Below, one piece after another: positions 1 through 17,591 of a stretch of 64,000 bases of DNA. The notes below the pieces were generated by a model that had not been told where the DNA came from, searched no databases, and saw nothing but the letters and a program-made list of their open reading frames with translations. Made by a program: the position numbers and the translations under genes. The stretch is from Bryoerythrophyllum caledonicum (Eukaryota > Streptophyta > Bryopsida > Pottiales > Pottiaceae). The first letter of the stretch is position 1. Every line of letters starts with the position of its first letter. The stretch spans positions 17,797,845 through 17,861,844 of the forward strand of contig OZ020524.1 of assembly GCA_963971425.1 (NCBI GenBank), read 5' to 3'.

Positions 1-911
1 TGCAGCTTGACGAGTCATGGTGGACAAAGGGTGGCATGTCATGGAGGAAACCACCACATCATACAAAAGTAACCTTCAAGAGTCTTTGTGTTGGTAACAT
101 GTGGTGTTGCTTGTACCAATAGCAAAGAGTTTGATTCTATTGAATCGCCATGTGTACGACCAATTATACGCAACCAACATTGAAATTCCACAAAAAGACA
201 GGCTGTTCATACAAGCAAGTCGGACTTAGTCTTGTGCGGCTTTCTATTGGAGAATTATTACAACATTTGCATTTATGTATGACCTCGGATGCCATGGACG
301 GGATCATGACCAACAACAGTCAGCATGTAGCATGTTTCTTCATAGAAGAACCTTAGCTCTCTCGTAAAATTCATGTTTTTTTTACCCGCTAGACCGTGAA
401 ATTTCATTGAGGTGTTGTAGGTTTAGAACTTTGTATGTAATTCTTTACATTTTCAAGGTGCGTAATACATATAATGTCTATTGTAATAAAATACAGTATG
501 ATATCCGTCTGGTGAAGCCAAAACCTAGGCAAACCCTAGTATATAACATGTATCTAAATTTAATAACATGTAACTAAAGTAAAATAACACGCATATGTAG
601 TAAATAATGGGTATATAATGTAAACAACGTGTGTATCACATGTATATTATGATTTTTGCGTTGCAGTACAATTTGGTACTTTTCATTGCGACAAGTCACT
701 ACAAACATCACTATAGTTTGTCCGTCAGACTCTGGCACACATTCTCACCGCATTTGTTGGAAGCGCACATATCCAAGGAACTGAACTAAGGTCGCACATC
801 AAACAAAGATGAAGTATCGGCTCACCAAATTACTCCAAAAGTGACCAAACAAAGATGAAGTATCGGCTCACCAAATTACTCCAAAAGTGACCATCTATGG
901 ACCTCTCTTCC
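1..911. other. Spacer with a local tandem duplication
   Basis: No coding region is supported; the only open frame of note (150-356) has no recognisable composition. A direct duplication of about 45 bp lies at roughly 800-890: two head-to-tail copies containing AAAGATGAAGTATCGGCTCA. The rest is AT-rich and unremarkable. Confidence 0.6.
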
Positions 912-1067
912 TTAACCCTTTAAGGCTGAGCAACTCGGTTTTTGTTGTCTGTGGAATTTTTGGGATGAAGCCAACGAGAAGATTCTGACGCCAAAATCTT
1001 CTCGCTCGCTACATTTTGAGAATTCCAGAGACAACTAGAATCGGGTTGCTTGGCTTGAAAGGGTTAA
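912..1067. mobile_element. Foldback MITE with TTAA target sites (piggyBac-like ends)
   Basis: TTAA at 912-915 and 1064-1067 flanks a 148 bp element starting CCCTTTAAGG and ending TTGAAAGGG. The two halves are inverted copies over nearly the whole length (for example GAGAAGATTCTGACGCC against its complement), so the element is one long imperfect hairpin. TTAA duplications with CCC...GGG ends are the hallmark of the piggyBac superfamily. Assignment is by ends only; no transposase is present. Confidence 0.7.
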
Positions 1068-2159
1068 GTAGGGACCGCTCTAGCTCCATCGGGAACAACG
1101 GGGATCGACTTGTGTCATCATAACAAAGTAGGGCATAGTTCTCATGGAAGAAGTCGAGATGTAGAAAACAAGAAATATGATGATATGAAAAGCTTGATGA
1201 TCATATGTTTGTTTCCACCATCAGGTATTCAAAATTCACCCTCAAAGAAAATCATGCAAGAATGCTTTGGCCAGGACATGTTGGTAGGTGAGATCTGGGC
1301 AATGGAGACCATTTTGATGTCATGATTCCCAACAAGGAACGCGGTAAAGAGAAGTGCACAACACCATTTCATATGATAATAGTCCTATGCTCGAAGGTGC
1401 TTCATTTATGCTTACCCCGGGATTCTTCCTTTGATCCCAATGGTGAAAATTATTTTTACTTTTTATATTTTCCCTCTAAAACTATCAAACTGTAGTAGTG
1501 ACAATTTTGAGGAGCTGGCTCCACTTCCAAATTATTCTCATTCTCCTGCGACAATTATGTGACCACGAATAATGATACGACATACCTAGTGCATCGTAGG
1601 AACTAAAAAAACGCATACCAAGACTATTACCCCACGACTACTTGGCCACGACTTTAAGTTAGAGATTTTGTAGCTTTCAATATACCATTGTCGAATGCAA
1701 GTCAACAATACTATCTTTAAAAATTGCTATTCCGCCTACATGCATGGAAATTTGGAGTTAGTGTTTTGGATTTGTTTATGATTTTGATCCAAAAGGGCGG
1801 CCGTTTGTTGCAACATGTCCAAGTGCATCATTTATGTATATGTAAACTACTCTAACACTTCTTCATCTTGATATGTTTCAACGATTCCCTATTTTGTAAG
1901 GTAGGAGAATGCAAATCCGACAAGCAACCCTAAATTGCTCTTTTCTATACTCTTCCTAGATTTGAAGGAGGAAATGTAGCATGTCATTACACCATTTATG
2001 AATAAGTCATTGGTGAATGCATAAGTTGTTATTGTAAACAAGTTACCAAGATATATCTACACAATCCATTGTAGAAAATGGACATGGGACATAGAGAATA
2101 AAGACTTCATATGGGCATTGGTAAAGATTGGAACTTGTTATAAAAGTCTGATGAGGTGA
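1068..2159. other. Spacer, no gene seen
   Basis: AT-rich sequence with no convincing frame, splice pattern or family repeat. The 71-residue frame at 1110-1325 is not recognisable and looks like chance. Confidence 0.55.
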
Positions 2160-2164
2160 CTCGG

Positions 2165-2420
2165 AGACGGTGGACAAAACCCGTCCCTTATTTTATTTTG
2201 GAAGGAGCGCTATTTAAAACATGGTGGAGCCTCCAAGGTTAGTATGGGGCCGCAAGCCTCCAAAATTGGCAAAAAAAATTCCAAAAGAAATCTTTGGACC
2301 CCCCAAAATGAGAGGGCTAGATAAATTACACCAAGGGCCCACCTTCCAATATAAGCTCGCACCATAGCAATAACGGGGTCCGTGAATATTCTTCTTTCAT
2401 AACATTCATTAGTTAGATAC
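2165..2420. repeat. Dispersed repeat, copy 1 of a Mutator-like MITE family
   Basis: Shares an ordered set of blocks with copies near 22206-22427 and 38154-38434: GTGGACAAAACC-CCC near the left end, a central CCGCAAGCC(T/C)CCAAA block followed by an A-run, a GACCCCCCAAAATG block, and a GGGCCCACC right end. The terminal inverted repeats of this copy are eroded. Confidence 0.55.
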
Positions 2421-4204
2421 ATGTTTACTTTTTTGATGGTCGTAGACATAGGAAAGAATTGATATAGTTTGATATCTACCATGGGTCGTGTTGATATAAT
2501 TTTGATATCTACAACATGCCATGTTGGTATAAAGTTTAACTCTTTGGTGCGGAGGTGGTCGTTTTTGGGTCAAATCTAGTGCTTTCAAGGGTATAGCTCC
2601 TTCTATGTAAGTCAGATGCATTTTTTTCCGTTGGGAAAGTGTCCGGCACTAGTTCATACGCTTCAAATGGAAGAGCTCCAGGGTGCATTGGTGCAACCAT
2701 GGAGAGCTACAATGAATTCCGTGAAGTAGGGTCAATGTGAAATTTAAGCTATATGTAGATACCATTGTGCATAATCTACTAACTATTGTACATGATCTAA
2801 TACACTCATGGATTCTCATGTGCCTGGTAAAGACTAGTAGCGTTAAAGGATTAACACAAGGACAAATGATATATTGGAGGCCTAAATGATGTGGCCCTAT
2901 ATGTATCCAATGTAACCTTAATGGTCCTCAACCTTTTGCTTAGACGCCTAATTGAACCAACAAGGCCTCAAGAATCTACAAGCATAATAGACTATGCACA
3001 ACAGGATTTACACAACAGATACATTTCATTGCAACCCCACTTCACAGAAATCACTCTAATTCACCAATGCCTACATCAATTGGAGATCAAGGAGATGCGA
3101 ACAAAAGCTGTCACGGAGACCAAAGTGCATTCTAAAGACCACAACGACAACGACCAATCATGGAAAAAGTTACAACATCCAAAGCACCAAAATCGACCCT
3201 CATAGGCCTTAAAGAGTTAAATAGTAAAACTAACCTCATATTTACAACTCATATTTACAAGCTCCCAATTCTCACCACCTACCCTCTAAAAGTTTTGATA
3301 TTCTAAACTCAGCTTTGGTAGAAGTTACGGAACATATTACAAACAGCCGTGTACCTTTGACCAAAGCTGAAATGCCAGTACAACACTCTTTGCACAGCCC
3401 CTGTTGTATCAATAAAAGGTTCATAGGCCAGTGTGTTGGTACATGAACACTTCACAACCATGTCCTCCATAGAACCAGTCAAAGCAGTATGGTGTGGAAA
3501 CTCCATTTGCATCAGGCTCTGACAGTTTGGGGGCTCTCCAGCAGACAAAGGTGGCCAGGCCCCAGTTTGTCCCATGCACTTGTCAATTCCTCGCCTTCTG
3601 TTACTGATGCATGTTCTGGAAGACATGCCATAACACGACATCCAAAACTCAGCTTGGAAAAACTTGTTCCCACTTGCTTGGCACTTCTCTCAGTTGCAGT
3701 ATGGTCGCAATAAAAGCTATTGCCCGCATAACGAAAATGAAAGTCAATTTACATAAGGATATATATATATATATATATATAATGAAAAAATCTACAGTTG
3801 AAAGACCAACAACGACTCCCCTTGTGAATCTACTCCACAACTAGAGTTATGCTACAATGTAGGGAGTCTTTATCTGATAGCCCCTGTTAAAGCTTAAATA
3901 AACTTGAAGCTATCATTTACTTTGTCCTCGTTACGCACAAAAGACTATGCTTTAGTCAATACAGATAACTTCAACGTGGCTAGAAGTTTGGCTGTGAGTT
4001 CGATTGGGCATTAAATTTCCAACTCACAGCTGAACTGCCGGTTAACACCACCCAACTTTTGAGGATATCTCTGATGTTTACTCACGGGTGTTAGTCTGCA
4101 GTGCTTCCATTTCATACAGGACTGGAATGACACACCCTCTCTCCCACTAAGATCAAGTGAGAGATCCAATTTTGATTGAGGTTGAGAGTTTGTACCCGTA
4201 GTTT
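2421..4204. other. Spacer downstream of the DUF1308 gene, with one unexplained open frame
   Basis: Contains an (AT)n run at about 3762-3781. On the minus strand 3309-3641 there is a 110-residue open frame rich in Cys and Pro (CMGQTGAWPPLS, CSCTNTLAYEP) that stays open a little further upstream. I do not recognise the family and see no partner exons, so it may be a terminal exon of an unknown gene, a decayed gene or chance. No other feature is supported. Confidence 0.4.
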
Positions 4205-6683
4205 TTAATCTCCAGTCAGTGCACACGGCTGGTGTTGGATGATGGCTAAAGCCACGCCTTGCTGCTGCACAGCACGCACAAAGGACATATTGGCTGTCAC
4301 AGTGGGCGCTTGCAAGTAGTCACCGCTGCCAAACACAAGCTTATGGCGAGGCTTGATTTTTCCGGTTTCAGGGAGTGCATCCACTCGAGCAGAAGGCAAG
4401 TTGGGCACCACTCTGCATGTCCAGACCGGTCACAATTTTCAGTACAACGATTCATTAAGTTACTTGTAAAATCACCCGAAGTCTAAATAACATTCCCCTT
4501 TTTTTCTCCATTTAAAACCAGCTCTAAATAGCTCTCAATTGATCAGCTCGAAGGAGAGAAAGGCGGCTGACATTCATCCAGTGCAAACTCTTTCTTCACT
4601 CTCAAAGACGGCTACTGAAGGATAAGACCACCAAGCTCTTTTACTGATCTGATGCTTGTTTGGAGTGAGGAAAGAGTAGTCAAAAGAGGGGGTACAGTAC
4701 TGGAACTTTGGGTGACTTTACTCTCCTGTACTAATTCATGCATTCTCCAAGTATGACAAACATGGCAATCATCCAAAACTCGACTACTTCTGCAGTGCTC
4801 AGGGAAGAAAATATGCTTACTTGAGATGGCTCAGGAGCAGATGCGCACGCTGCTTCTCTCGGGGCCCTCCATTTGTAAGGGTGATGGAGGTGAACTCATC
4901 GTACACATGCTCACAGATCACGGGCACCTTGTCGCTCAACATGCCTTCGAAATGCGGCAGAAAGGGCTCATCTAATTCTACCAGAGCCTGTCACACACCA
5001 AGCAAACAAGCTCAGAGCGCTCCCAGATATAAAGAGAGAGACATAGAGATAGAGATAGAGATGGACTCACACCTGCTCGTACACGAACTTAGCCATTCCT
5101 GGAAACCGCCTCTCCCTTTCCTCGGAAGAGATTCTCAGTAGCTTCTCAGCACCACCATTTGTCAGCTCTGAAACAACGGCAACCAAAGCAGTTGTATCCA
5201 AATTCAGAATCCTGCGCTCTCGCTGCAGCTTCTCGAACTCTTCATGGTTCACTTGCAGCCTCAAAATGGCTGCCCAGCATGAAGAGGAGCCAATGACATC
5301 TCCATCGTGTTCTCCCTCAAAACAGCCTACATGTTTGGAGACAAAATTCTCTGCACAATTGGGGTGCGTTACCCTGATCCAGTAGCTCACCCAATGTCGG
5401 GTCGGAAGATGAATATTCACCCATTCTCCATCTTCAACCTCCTGAACGCTGCAGATGGACGACTCTTCTGCCATATTGGTGGCCTGAAACTCCTCCTGCA
5501 GTTGCTGCTCCATCCTGCTGTCTAACCCATCACGCACAAGGAGCAGGATTGCGGATGGTTGCACCGCAGAGCCTCCTGAGGACGCTGCAACGTGCAGCAA
5601 CGAAGAGACGCGCATGTGGAGACCCCTCCTCTTCTTCTTGTCATGCCAAAGCCTGTTGTGTGGGCTGCTGTTCACCACCACCACCCACACGGATTCCCCC
5701 AGAAGACTGCACACCAGGTCCACATGCGCTGCAGAGCTCACTGTCCCATCACCCTCCTCCTTCTCACCCTGGAACGACTTCAACGCAGCAGTGGCACCGG
5801 TAACGCGCCACCTCTGGTTCTGAAGCACGTACAAAATCCCCTCCAAATGCCCGAAATTCGAACTGCGTTCAAAAAATATCACGAAAATCAGACAACCAAT
5901 ATCATGTCTCAGGGTTATCACAACATGTTACGCCTCTTGGAAGAATCTGTTAACTCAAACAGAAGCAGCTGTGTGACACCACATGCTTGCAATGAAACTG
6001 ATGTGCTCCATGTGGTGAAACAATCAACAGAACTGAAGTATGTCCCTAATCTTAAAGAAGAAGGTGCCAGAAAGCGTGTGAATTTACAAAACCACGGTGG
6101 CTTTCTCTTGAAAACCTGATAGTAAGAAATAAAAAAATAACTACAGATTGAATTGCCATTCGTCAGAATTTCAGGATAGAGATTCCAATGTTTTCGAACT
6201 CCAAACCCTACACTTCATTCAAATTCCCTATCATCCTCCAGGTTCCCAAGTATGTCCCCAATTCTAAAGAAGAAGGTGCCATGGCGCGTGTGAATTTACG
6301 GTGGCAAACCTGAGAATAGAAAACTCCTAGAGATTAAAATCACTATAAACTGAAATTGCCACATTCAACGATTTGCTATCATCCCACAGGTGAGAAATCC
6401 ATCCTAATTCTCCTGATACTGCAATTGTAGCATGATTGAAGAACCTGGTGAGATGCGCGTCGGCGATGGCGGTTCGCAGCAAGCGATCGACGAAGGTGCG
6501 CTCGGCGTGCACGGCCTTGAGCAGGCGCGCGCGGCAGTCCGCCGTGAGAGCGCTCGGCGGCAGCCTGGTGAGCGCGGTCGAGAGCGCGCCTCCTCTGCGC
6601 CGAAGCTCCTCCACCATCGCCATCGCCATCGCCATCGCACGACGCACAAGCTCTCGATCACTCTCTTCCACGCATCGTGACAA
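4205..6683 (-). CDS. DUF1308 / UPF0415 (C7orf25-type) protein, 4 exons, 467 aa
   Basis: Exons (minus): 6683-6445, 5862-5073, 4987-4821, 4412-4205; all GT-AG and the frame closes (1404 nt). The C-terminal exon carries the family block GKIKPRHKLVFGSGD (about residues 415-429) followed by TVTANMSFVRA and a Gly-Val turn; exon 2 ends with NLDTTALVAVVSELTNGGAE (about 310-330). Both match the DUF1308 family, which includes human C7orf25 (421 aa) and single-copy plant homologues of similar length. The function is not established; the D-T-T and E residues are compatible with a proposed PIN-like nuclease fold (inference). The N-terminus encodes an (Ala-Met)4 run from an ATGGCG microsatellite. Intron 3 (4413-4820) contains a foldback MITE. 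The start is the first ATG of exon 1, next to conserved-looking helical sequence. Confidence 0.85.
4466..4716. mobile_element. GTCACCC-type foldback MITE in intron 3 of the DUF1308 gene
   Basis: The left end reads AAAATCACCCGAAGTCTAAA and the right end is the inverted GAACTTTGGGTGACTTT. Inside are family blocks in inverse orientation (ACCACCAAGCTCTTTT and AACTCTTTCTTCACTCTCAA). The same ends and blocks recur in introns of the RecQ, CIPK and COI1 genes of this window. Confidence 0.65.
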
Positions 6684-6918
6684 AACCCTAATTTCGTTTC
6701 CTCATGAAATATGGTATTTAGTGTTGCAACACCCAATTTAGTTAGAAATCATAAAGTAATTAGCAATGGATAAGATTCCTGAAAGTCCTTTTAGAAGAGG
6801 AAAGAAAGAGAGCATGAGGAATTTCATGTTTTTTTTTTTTTTTTTTTTTGGGTACCAATGAAATGTATGGGTAATAATGTCAACCAATGCTTTTGGGTTC
6901 TTCCCAATGTAAGCTTAA
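6684..6918. other. Upstream region of the DUF1308 gene
   Basis: AT-rich, with a long T-run at about 6830-6850. No promoter element can be assigned with confidence. Confidence 0.4.
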
Positions 6919-7140
6919 CCCTTGCTAGTTAGAAGGTGCTGTTGGTGGTCATATTATTCTACATGTATGGTGTTATATTTGGACATGATAAGGTTTAGGG
7001 GTTGGAAATGACAGATGTTAGTTGAAGAATCTTCTATCCAGAGGTGTAAGGTGCTTTGCTAAACTTTATTGCATTTTTTTGTATTCTAAGAGTGAAATAC
7101 GTGATCGTACTATATATGGTCCCCTACATACCTTTAAGAG
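6919..7140. mobile_element. TTAA-flanked small element, short copy
   Basis: TTAA at 6915-6918 precedes CCCTTGCTAGTTAGAAGG; the right end is CCTTTAAGAG followed by a decayed TTCA. The internal blocks (ACATGTATGGTGT, CATGATAAGGTT, AATCTT...ATCCA, TTTGTATTCTAAGAGT) are shared with 7277-7664, 8146-8510, 23487-23698 and, inverted, with 56290-56704. Confidence 0.6.
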
Positions 7141-7189
7141 TTCATCTTACTACATGATGATCTAAATTTGAAATGCCATGTGTTATTGG

Positions 7190-7276
7190 ATTGGGGCTCA
7201 AGACAAATACAAACTTTTGTATTGTTTATTACATCATGTTGCAACCCAAATGTGGTTTTAGACCTTCAAGAGTTAA
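7190..7276. repeat. Inverted end fragment of the same TTAA-flanked family
   Basis: The piece ACAAACTTTTGTATTG...CATGTTGCAACCCAAA...GACCTTCAAGAG-TTAA matches the end of the inverted copy at 56590-56704. It abuts the next element, and both use the TTAA at 7273-7276, so two copies appear to lie end to end on one target site. Confidence 0.45.
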
Positions 7277-7664
7277 CCCTTAGAGGTATCAGAGGCCACA
7301 TTTGGGTTGCAACTTGATGTTTTCTGTGTATTTGAGATACAAGATGTAAGATTTGATGTATACAATAGTTACAAGAGTTTGTATTTGTGTTGAGCGGGAT
7401 CCAATGACACGTGACAAATCTAATTTAGATCATTATTGCACCTACTATATGCTTAAGAAGTTCCAAAATGGTCATGTATCTTACATGTATGGTGTCGTAT
7501 TTGAGCATGATAAGGTACAAATATTGAAATGACCTCAAATGAAAAATGTTAGTTGACGAATCTTGAATCCAAAGGTGTATGTCTTGCTAAATTTTAATAC
7601 ATTTTTTGTATTTTAAGAGTAAAATACGTGACCGTGTATATGGTCCCCCACTAACCTTTAAGGG
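7277..7664. mobile_element. TTAA-flanked small element (piggyBac-like ends)
   Basis: TTAA at 7273-7276, then CCCTTAGAGG; the right end is CCTTTAAGGG followed by TTAG (one change from TTAA). The 388 bp body shares its full block order with 8146-8510. Confidence 0.65.
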
Positions 7665-8145
7665 TTAGGCTCTTCTATAGTGTCCCAAGCTCTCCAATAG
7701 TTGTCCAATAGTTTCCCTACACCTTCCTTAAGCCATGTCACTCTCTCGATGCGGTCAAAAAGGGTGACTTTGTTTAGGAAAAGAGTGGGGATATTAACCA
7801 ACAATAGCAATAGGAAGAACTTTGACCTCCATAGGGGTTGCTGTGAATAAAGTGTATGTTCGTTCCCATCACTATATCAATGTCCACGATTTTCACTACA
7901 CTCAAACATGGATATTTTTTCTAGTCCCACTATCTCAAAAGTTGAACAACCATTTTTTTACATGAGATTATGAACAAAGCTCAGTTTGTTGATCTCTCTC
8001 AGCACATACAAAACTTTTGTTGTAATATGTATAAATTTTGAATATTTAAACCTCTTTCATTTAAAGTAAAAGAATCTATTTTGATGGAGAAAGTAGTACA
8101 CCCTTCAAATCCACAATTTTCACTACCAATACATGGCAACTTTAA
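7665..8145. other. Spacer, no gene seen
   Basis: Low-complexity AT-rich sequence between two TTAA elements; no frame or splice pattern is supported. Confidence 0.5.
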
Positions 8146-8510
8146 CCCTCAAAGGCTAGAGAAGCAACATGATGTTTCCTGTGTATTTGACATACAAGGT
8201 GTAAGAATTTACGTATATGATAGTTACAAGAGTTTGAATTTGTGTTGAGCCCAATTCAATGACACGTGGCATTTCAAAATCAGATAATTATAGCATGCTT
8301 GAGAAGTTGCAAAATGATCACGTATTCTACATGTACGGTGTCGTATTTGAGCATTGTAAGGTTCATATATTAAAATGACCTCTTAATGAAAGATGTTGGT
8401 TGAAAAATCTTCAATCCAAAGGTGTATGTCTTGCTAAATTTTGATACATTTTATACATGTTAAAAGTAAAATACGTGACCATATATATGGTCCCCACCAA
8501 CCTTCAAGGG
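8146..8510. mobile_element. TTAA-flanked small element with both target sites intact
   Basis: TTAA at 8142-8145 and 8511-8514 brackets CCCTCAAAGG...CCTTCAAGGG (365 bp). This is the cleanest copy of the family and defines its ends. It has no coding capacity. Confidence 0.75.
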
Positions 8511-8514
8511 TTAA

Positions 8515-9443
8515 ATACGTGTCTACCCTCAAAAGGGGGAAGTAAGGTAGAGACACCCAATTCCAATCAATAGAGTATGCATGGAATGGTGCATGAAAAT
8601 GGGAAATGCATGGAATGGTGCATGAAGCGACCCAAACCGGATAGCTCAAAATCTAAGAACTCCAGTCATTATCGGCATTGGGTCATGGAGTGTGCAATTT
8701 TGGGTTGCTCCACCTCAATTGAGCTCTCGTTAGTGGCCTTGCTTCAAAAGTCGAACAAGGCCAATCGACATTGGGTACCCTCCATGAGTTGGTTATCCAC
8801 GGCATGTCTTCTCTCTTTTTACCCACTCTCACTTACTCGCAGTGGGCAAAGGAGGGCACCAAATCTCACCTACCCAACAGATTGATCATGAGCTCCGCTG
8901 GTTTTTGGGCTTCTAAATTCTATATCATTTCCAAAATCTTTGTGATTAAATTTGAAAAAGTATTTATTGAGCTTCATTCCTAATTCCGCATCTTCCCACA
9001 CAAATGTTTTTGACATACAATATCATTTGAGTCCCCAACAGGCTTTAGTGATCGGAATTGGGTGCCTCTACCTAAGTTCCATACTACTAATCCTTTATCC
9101 AGTGGGCATCACATTAGTGGTGGAACAAACAGACACTTCACTCACGCCAGTCTCCTCCAAGTCCAGTGTTCTTCTTCCTCTTCTTGTTCTTGTTCTTTTT
9201 CTTCTTCACTTAAACACTGTAATCTATTCCATTAATTGTTGGATGTTCTCCAAATGTTTCTCGTTTGATAGTTGCTACATTTTTCTATTTTTCGCGGCTC
9301 GCGTCGCTTTTCTGTTTTGCGCGGCTCGCGTCGCGTCGCGTCGCGTCGCTTGTTTGCTCGCTGGGAGTTTTATTCTTCACCACGTCCGGAGCGATGGGGA
9401 AGATCATGTGACCGACTTGAGCGTCGTAGTAGCCTCCTTCGCC
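8515..9443. other. Upstream region and probable leader of the RecQ gene
   Basis: Contains a short duplicated GCATGGAATGGTGCATGAA (about 8578-8626), one copy of a pyrimidine-tailed dispersed motif (about 9122-9200), and just before the gene a CpG-rich stretch of GCGGCTCGCGTCGC repeats (9293-9352). The GC-rich run is likely core promoter or 5' leader; this is inference from position and composition. Confidence 0.4.
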
Positions 9444-14542
<5,099 letters not shown>

Positions 14543-14962
14543 TACTTTCCAAAGTGGATAGTTGTTGTAGTGTTTTTGTAGTGTTTTCTTCAGCATATTT
14601 TGAAGTTAGGAGTGAGAAGAGGAAGGGACCACTTTTCTGTATATTCTTGTTGTACCAGATTGTCTGATTATGTAAACTATGGGTTTCCTCTTCTCGAGGC
14701 AACGCGATATGGTGTGTGTACTTATGTCTGACAAGGTAGATCACTTTTGATTGAATGCTTTGGTTTGTGGGTGAGATTTGTCATAATGGATACAAGAAAA
14801 TATTAATAACCCTTTCCAAATTTTTAGTAAGTGGAAAAAGTGATGCATTTTGAGTGAGAAGTGGCAAGTTCGCTAGTATTTTGTACAGACTATGTTTGAA
14901 GACATTAGAGTTTTCTAGGGTCACCTTGCATGTCACCCACTATTTTATGGTCTTATGATAGT
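14543..14962. other. 3' flank of the RecQ gene
   Basis: AT-rich downstream sequence that probably includes the RecQ 3' UTR. No separate feature seen. Confidence 0.45.
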
Positions 14963-15522
14963 ACTACACTAAATATCACTTTTAGTGTAGTGGTATAAAT
15001 AGTGTAATAACCTTTGTACACTATTTGTGAATAAGTTTGCAATTAGTGTTAGGTGCCAATGTCATCAATGATACCCCCAATCAATCGCCTAACTCTAATT
15101 TTTTATCGGGTAGTCCATGCTTTTCCTCATTTGCAACTTTCAAATGGCCATAATTCACTCAAATTTTGTCCAAATCGAACAAATGAGGTGTTTTTGACAT
15201 TTATATTTTTTGTAGATGTCAAAAACCACTTCATATGCCCAATTCAGATAGTATATGAGTGAGTTTTGGTCTTCAGAAGATTGTTGATAGGATACTCTTG
15301 CAGCTCTTGACTTCTAGACCCTTTTTTTTAGATTTTTCTACTATTCATACACTAAACGTGCACAAGTGAAAAAATATATTTTGCTATCTTTTTGGGATTC
15401 ACAAATAGTGTAGTAGTTGGCATTTATGCATTGTTTTGTCACTACACTAATTGCCTAGTTTGCAATTAGTGTATGGATTCGTGTTTAGTGTATACTACAC
15501 TAAAAGTGATATTTAGTGTAGT
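14963..15522. mobile_element. MITE with ACTACACTAAA inverted ends
   Basis: The left end ACTACACTAAATATCACTTT continues into TTAGTGTAG; the right end is its perfect inverse (about 28 bp). The 560 bp interior is non-coding. Related ends occur at 24165-24381, near 40440-40680 and near 42750-43150. The superfamily cannot be assigned because target duplications are not clear. Confidence 0.65.
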
Positions 15523-16575
15523 GCACCCCGTTGGCCCCAATGTGGTATGGGCAGTCCCACTTAAGTCTCCACATAAGTCCTTGTCTCCAGTTAAGTCCCC
15601 ATCTTCCTCCTCTTCCTTGGGAACTCCGCCCAATATCTCATTATTAAGTCCCTAGTTAAGTCTCCATGGTCCCTCCACGTGGCTTCATAGGAGTCGTTGA
15701 AATTGTCCACTTGGCTTCGCCTCAAAAGGTTGGAAACTATCGAGCTTGAATTAAATATTTACTTATTAGTTGCAAACACAAGGTGTATCTCTTTACTTTA
15801 TAAACATTATCCCTTTTAACGTCAGATTGGCTATTGCTGATGGAGAATCTATGAGCGTAAAAGGTGATATTCTACAAGACCTATAATCTTGTAGATTTGA
15901 TTATCATCCATAGCCAACGCTTAAAGCGAAGAACATTATATACTCTAATCATATTGAACCATCACAACTTAACTTCATCAAATATAAAAATGTCTATGAT
16001 TGAGACAAGAACGTGGCATCTATTAAACAATTGGAAGGTGCTACACAAATTCAAAACAACAATGATTATAGTGTATGGAGTAGTCTCAAAAAGCCCTTTT
16101 ATTTTTATCAATATTTTTCACTAAAAGTACATATAACACCAATCCCCAAAGCATGCTCTATTTTTCAACATCTCAAGATTAATGACGACAAACATTTTCA
16201 CAACCTTACATTTTTATACTGAAAGGAAGTTCAATGTCACCTTCTTAAATGACTCAAACAATTTTAATGGGATGTAATTTCTTGGAGAATAGGTTATCAA
16301 ACACATGTACTCTGACAATTGAATACATGTATTTAGATGTACATGTATACATGTATTCATATGTATTGTGCATGTATTTGTATTTGGAATAAGAATAAAT
16401 ATATTCTGAACTTGATACTCTCAGTTGGAGATTGGTCATTGATTATTTGAAATTCAAACAAAGGAAGAAAGTTCAAATATTACAGCATTCAATTGCAAAA
16501 TATTCTCCTAATATTCAGGATCTCAGGGAATATTCACAGCTTGGGTTCATGCTGGAATCTTTTCTTCTAGATTAA
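15523..16575. other. Spacer, transposon debris
   Basis: 15523-15660 resembles the tandem pair at 43150-43510 (CCCGTTG...TAAGTC...CCTCTTCCTTGG). 16310-16400 is a TACATGTAT-rich microsatellite-like run. No gene is seen. Confidence 0.45.
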
Positions 16576-17520
16576 CCCCTAAAGGACCAAGTGTCCAAAA
16601 AGGGCTTTTTGAAAGTTTGGTCAGGTTCCTATGGTGTCAATTTCCAACATTCTTCTTTGAAATTTTTACTATACAAAGACATTACCAAGACCTTAGTGGG
16701 AAAACCATTTTTACCTAAATTGGACATTTGATGAAAAAGTTATAGGGTTTTGAATTTTAAATGGGGAGGGCGGGCACCTCGGGCACCTCCAAAAACTTTT
16801 GATAGGACACTCTATTGAAAGTGAGATTTTCAGTACTCCCAAGTAATATTATTTCCCTTCATGTTGTCAAAAAAAAGTTCTTGTCTTTAGTGAAAAATAG
16901 CATACCAACCCAAGTCAAACATTTTCACACATTGTCACTCATTGTCGGGCAAGGTACCAAAAAAACTTCTTCTTTTCTACATAAAACCTAGGGATCTTCA
17001 TATTTTTCACTTTTTATTTTTTCCACATCAATATGTAATGTAAACCTTCATATTAACCATTCGGATTATCAATCAAAAACATATTAAGTTCAAAAAAAAA
17101 TAAAGTGTGAATTAACAAATTTTGAGCCTCCACTCCTTGCACACTTGTTTTGAATATGCTACACCCGGTCTCTACCTCTAAAAATTGGTGTGTAAGGAGC
17201 TAACATCATGCTTAACAAGATGGTAATAGATTTAGACCTTTTGTAGTGAAATTTTTTGACACCAAATGAAGTCAAAGTCTGCTGATCCACTAAACGCAGG
17301 GAAGAAAATGAACCATTTGCTTGACTTCAAACACTATAATCTTTTAATCCGTGCGGTCAAAGTTTATGAAATTTTGAACATGTATTTCTAAATAAGCCTT
17401 TGTTGAGATCCTACGGTCAGAACTAAAAATAGAATTTTTTGTTACCTTCTTTATTCGTTGCGCTAGAATCGATTTAGTTTGAAGTGTTTTTGGTGTAAAA
17501 CTGTCACGGTACCTTAGGGG
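16576..17520. mobile_element. TTAA-flanked element, type 1, about 945 bp
   Basis: TTAA at 16572-16575 and 17521-17524; termini CCCCTAAAGGACC and GGTACCTTAGGGG. The body has blocks shared with 17592-18893 and 20110-20950 (GGGAGGGCGGGCACCTCGGG; ATGAACCATTTGCTTGACTT; GAAGTGTTTTTGGTGT). No open frame of transposase size remains, so it is non-autonomous. Confidence 0.75.
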
Positions 17521-17591
17521 TTAAATTGTAACTAGATTAAATTGTAAGCACTCTCTCCATCACAAGCAGGGGATCACAATTTGAACTTTAA

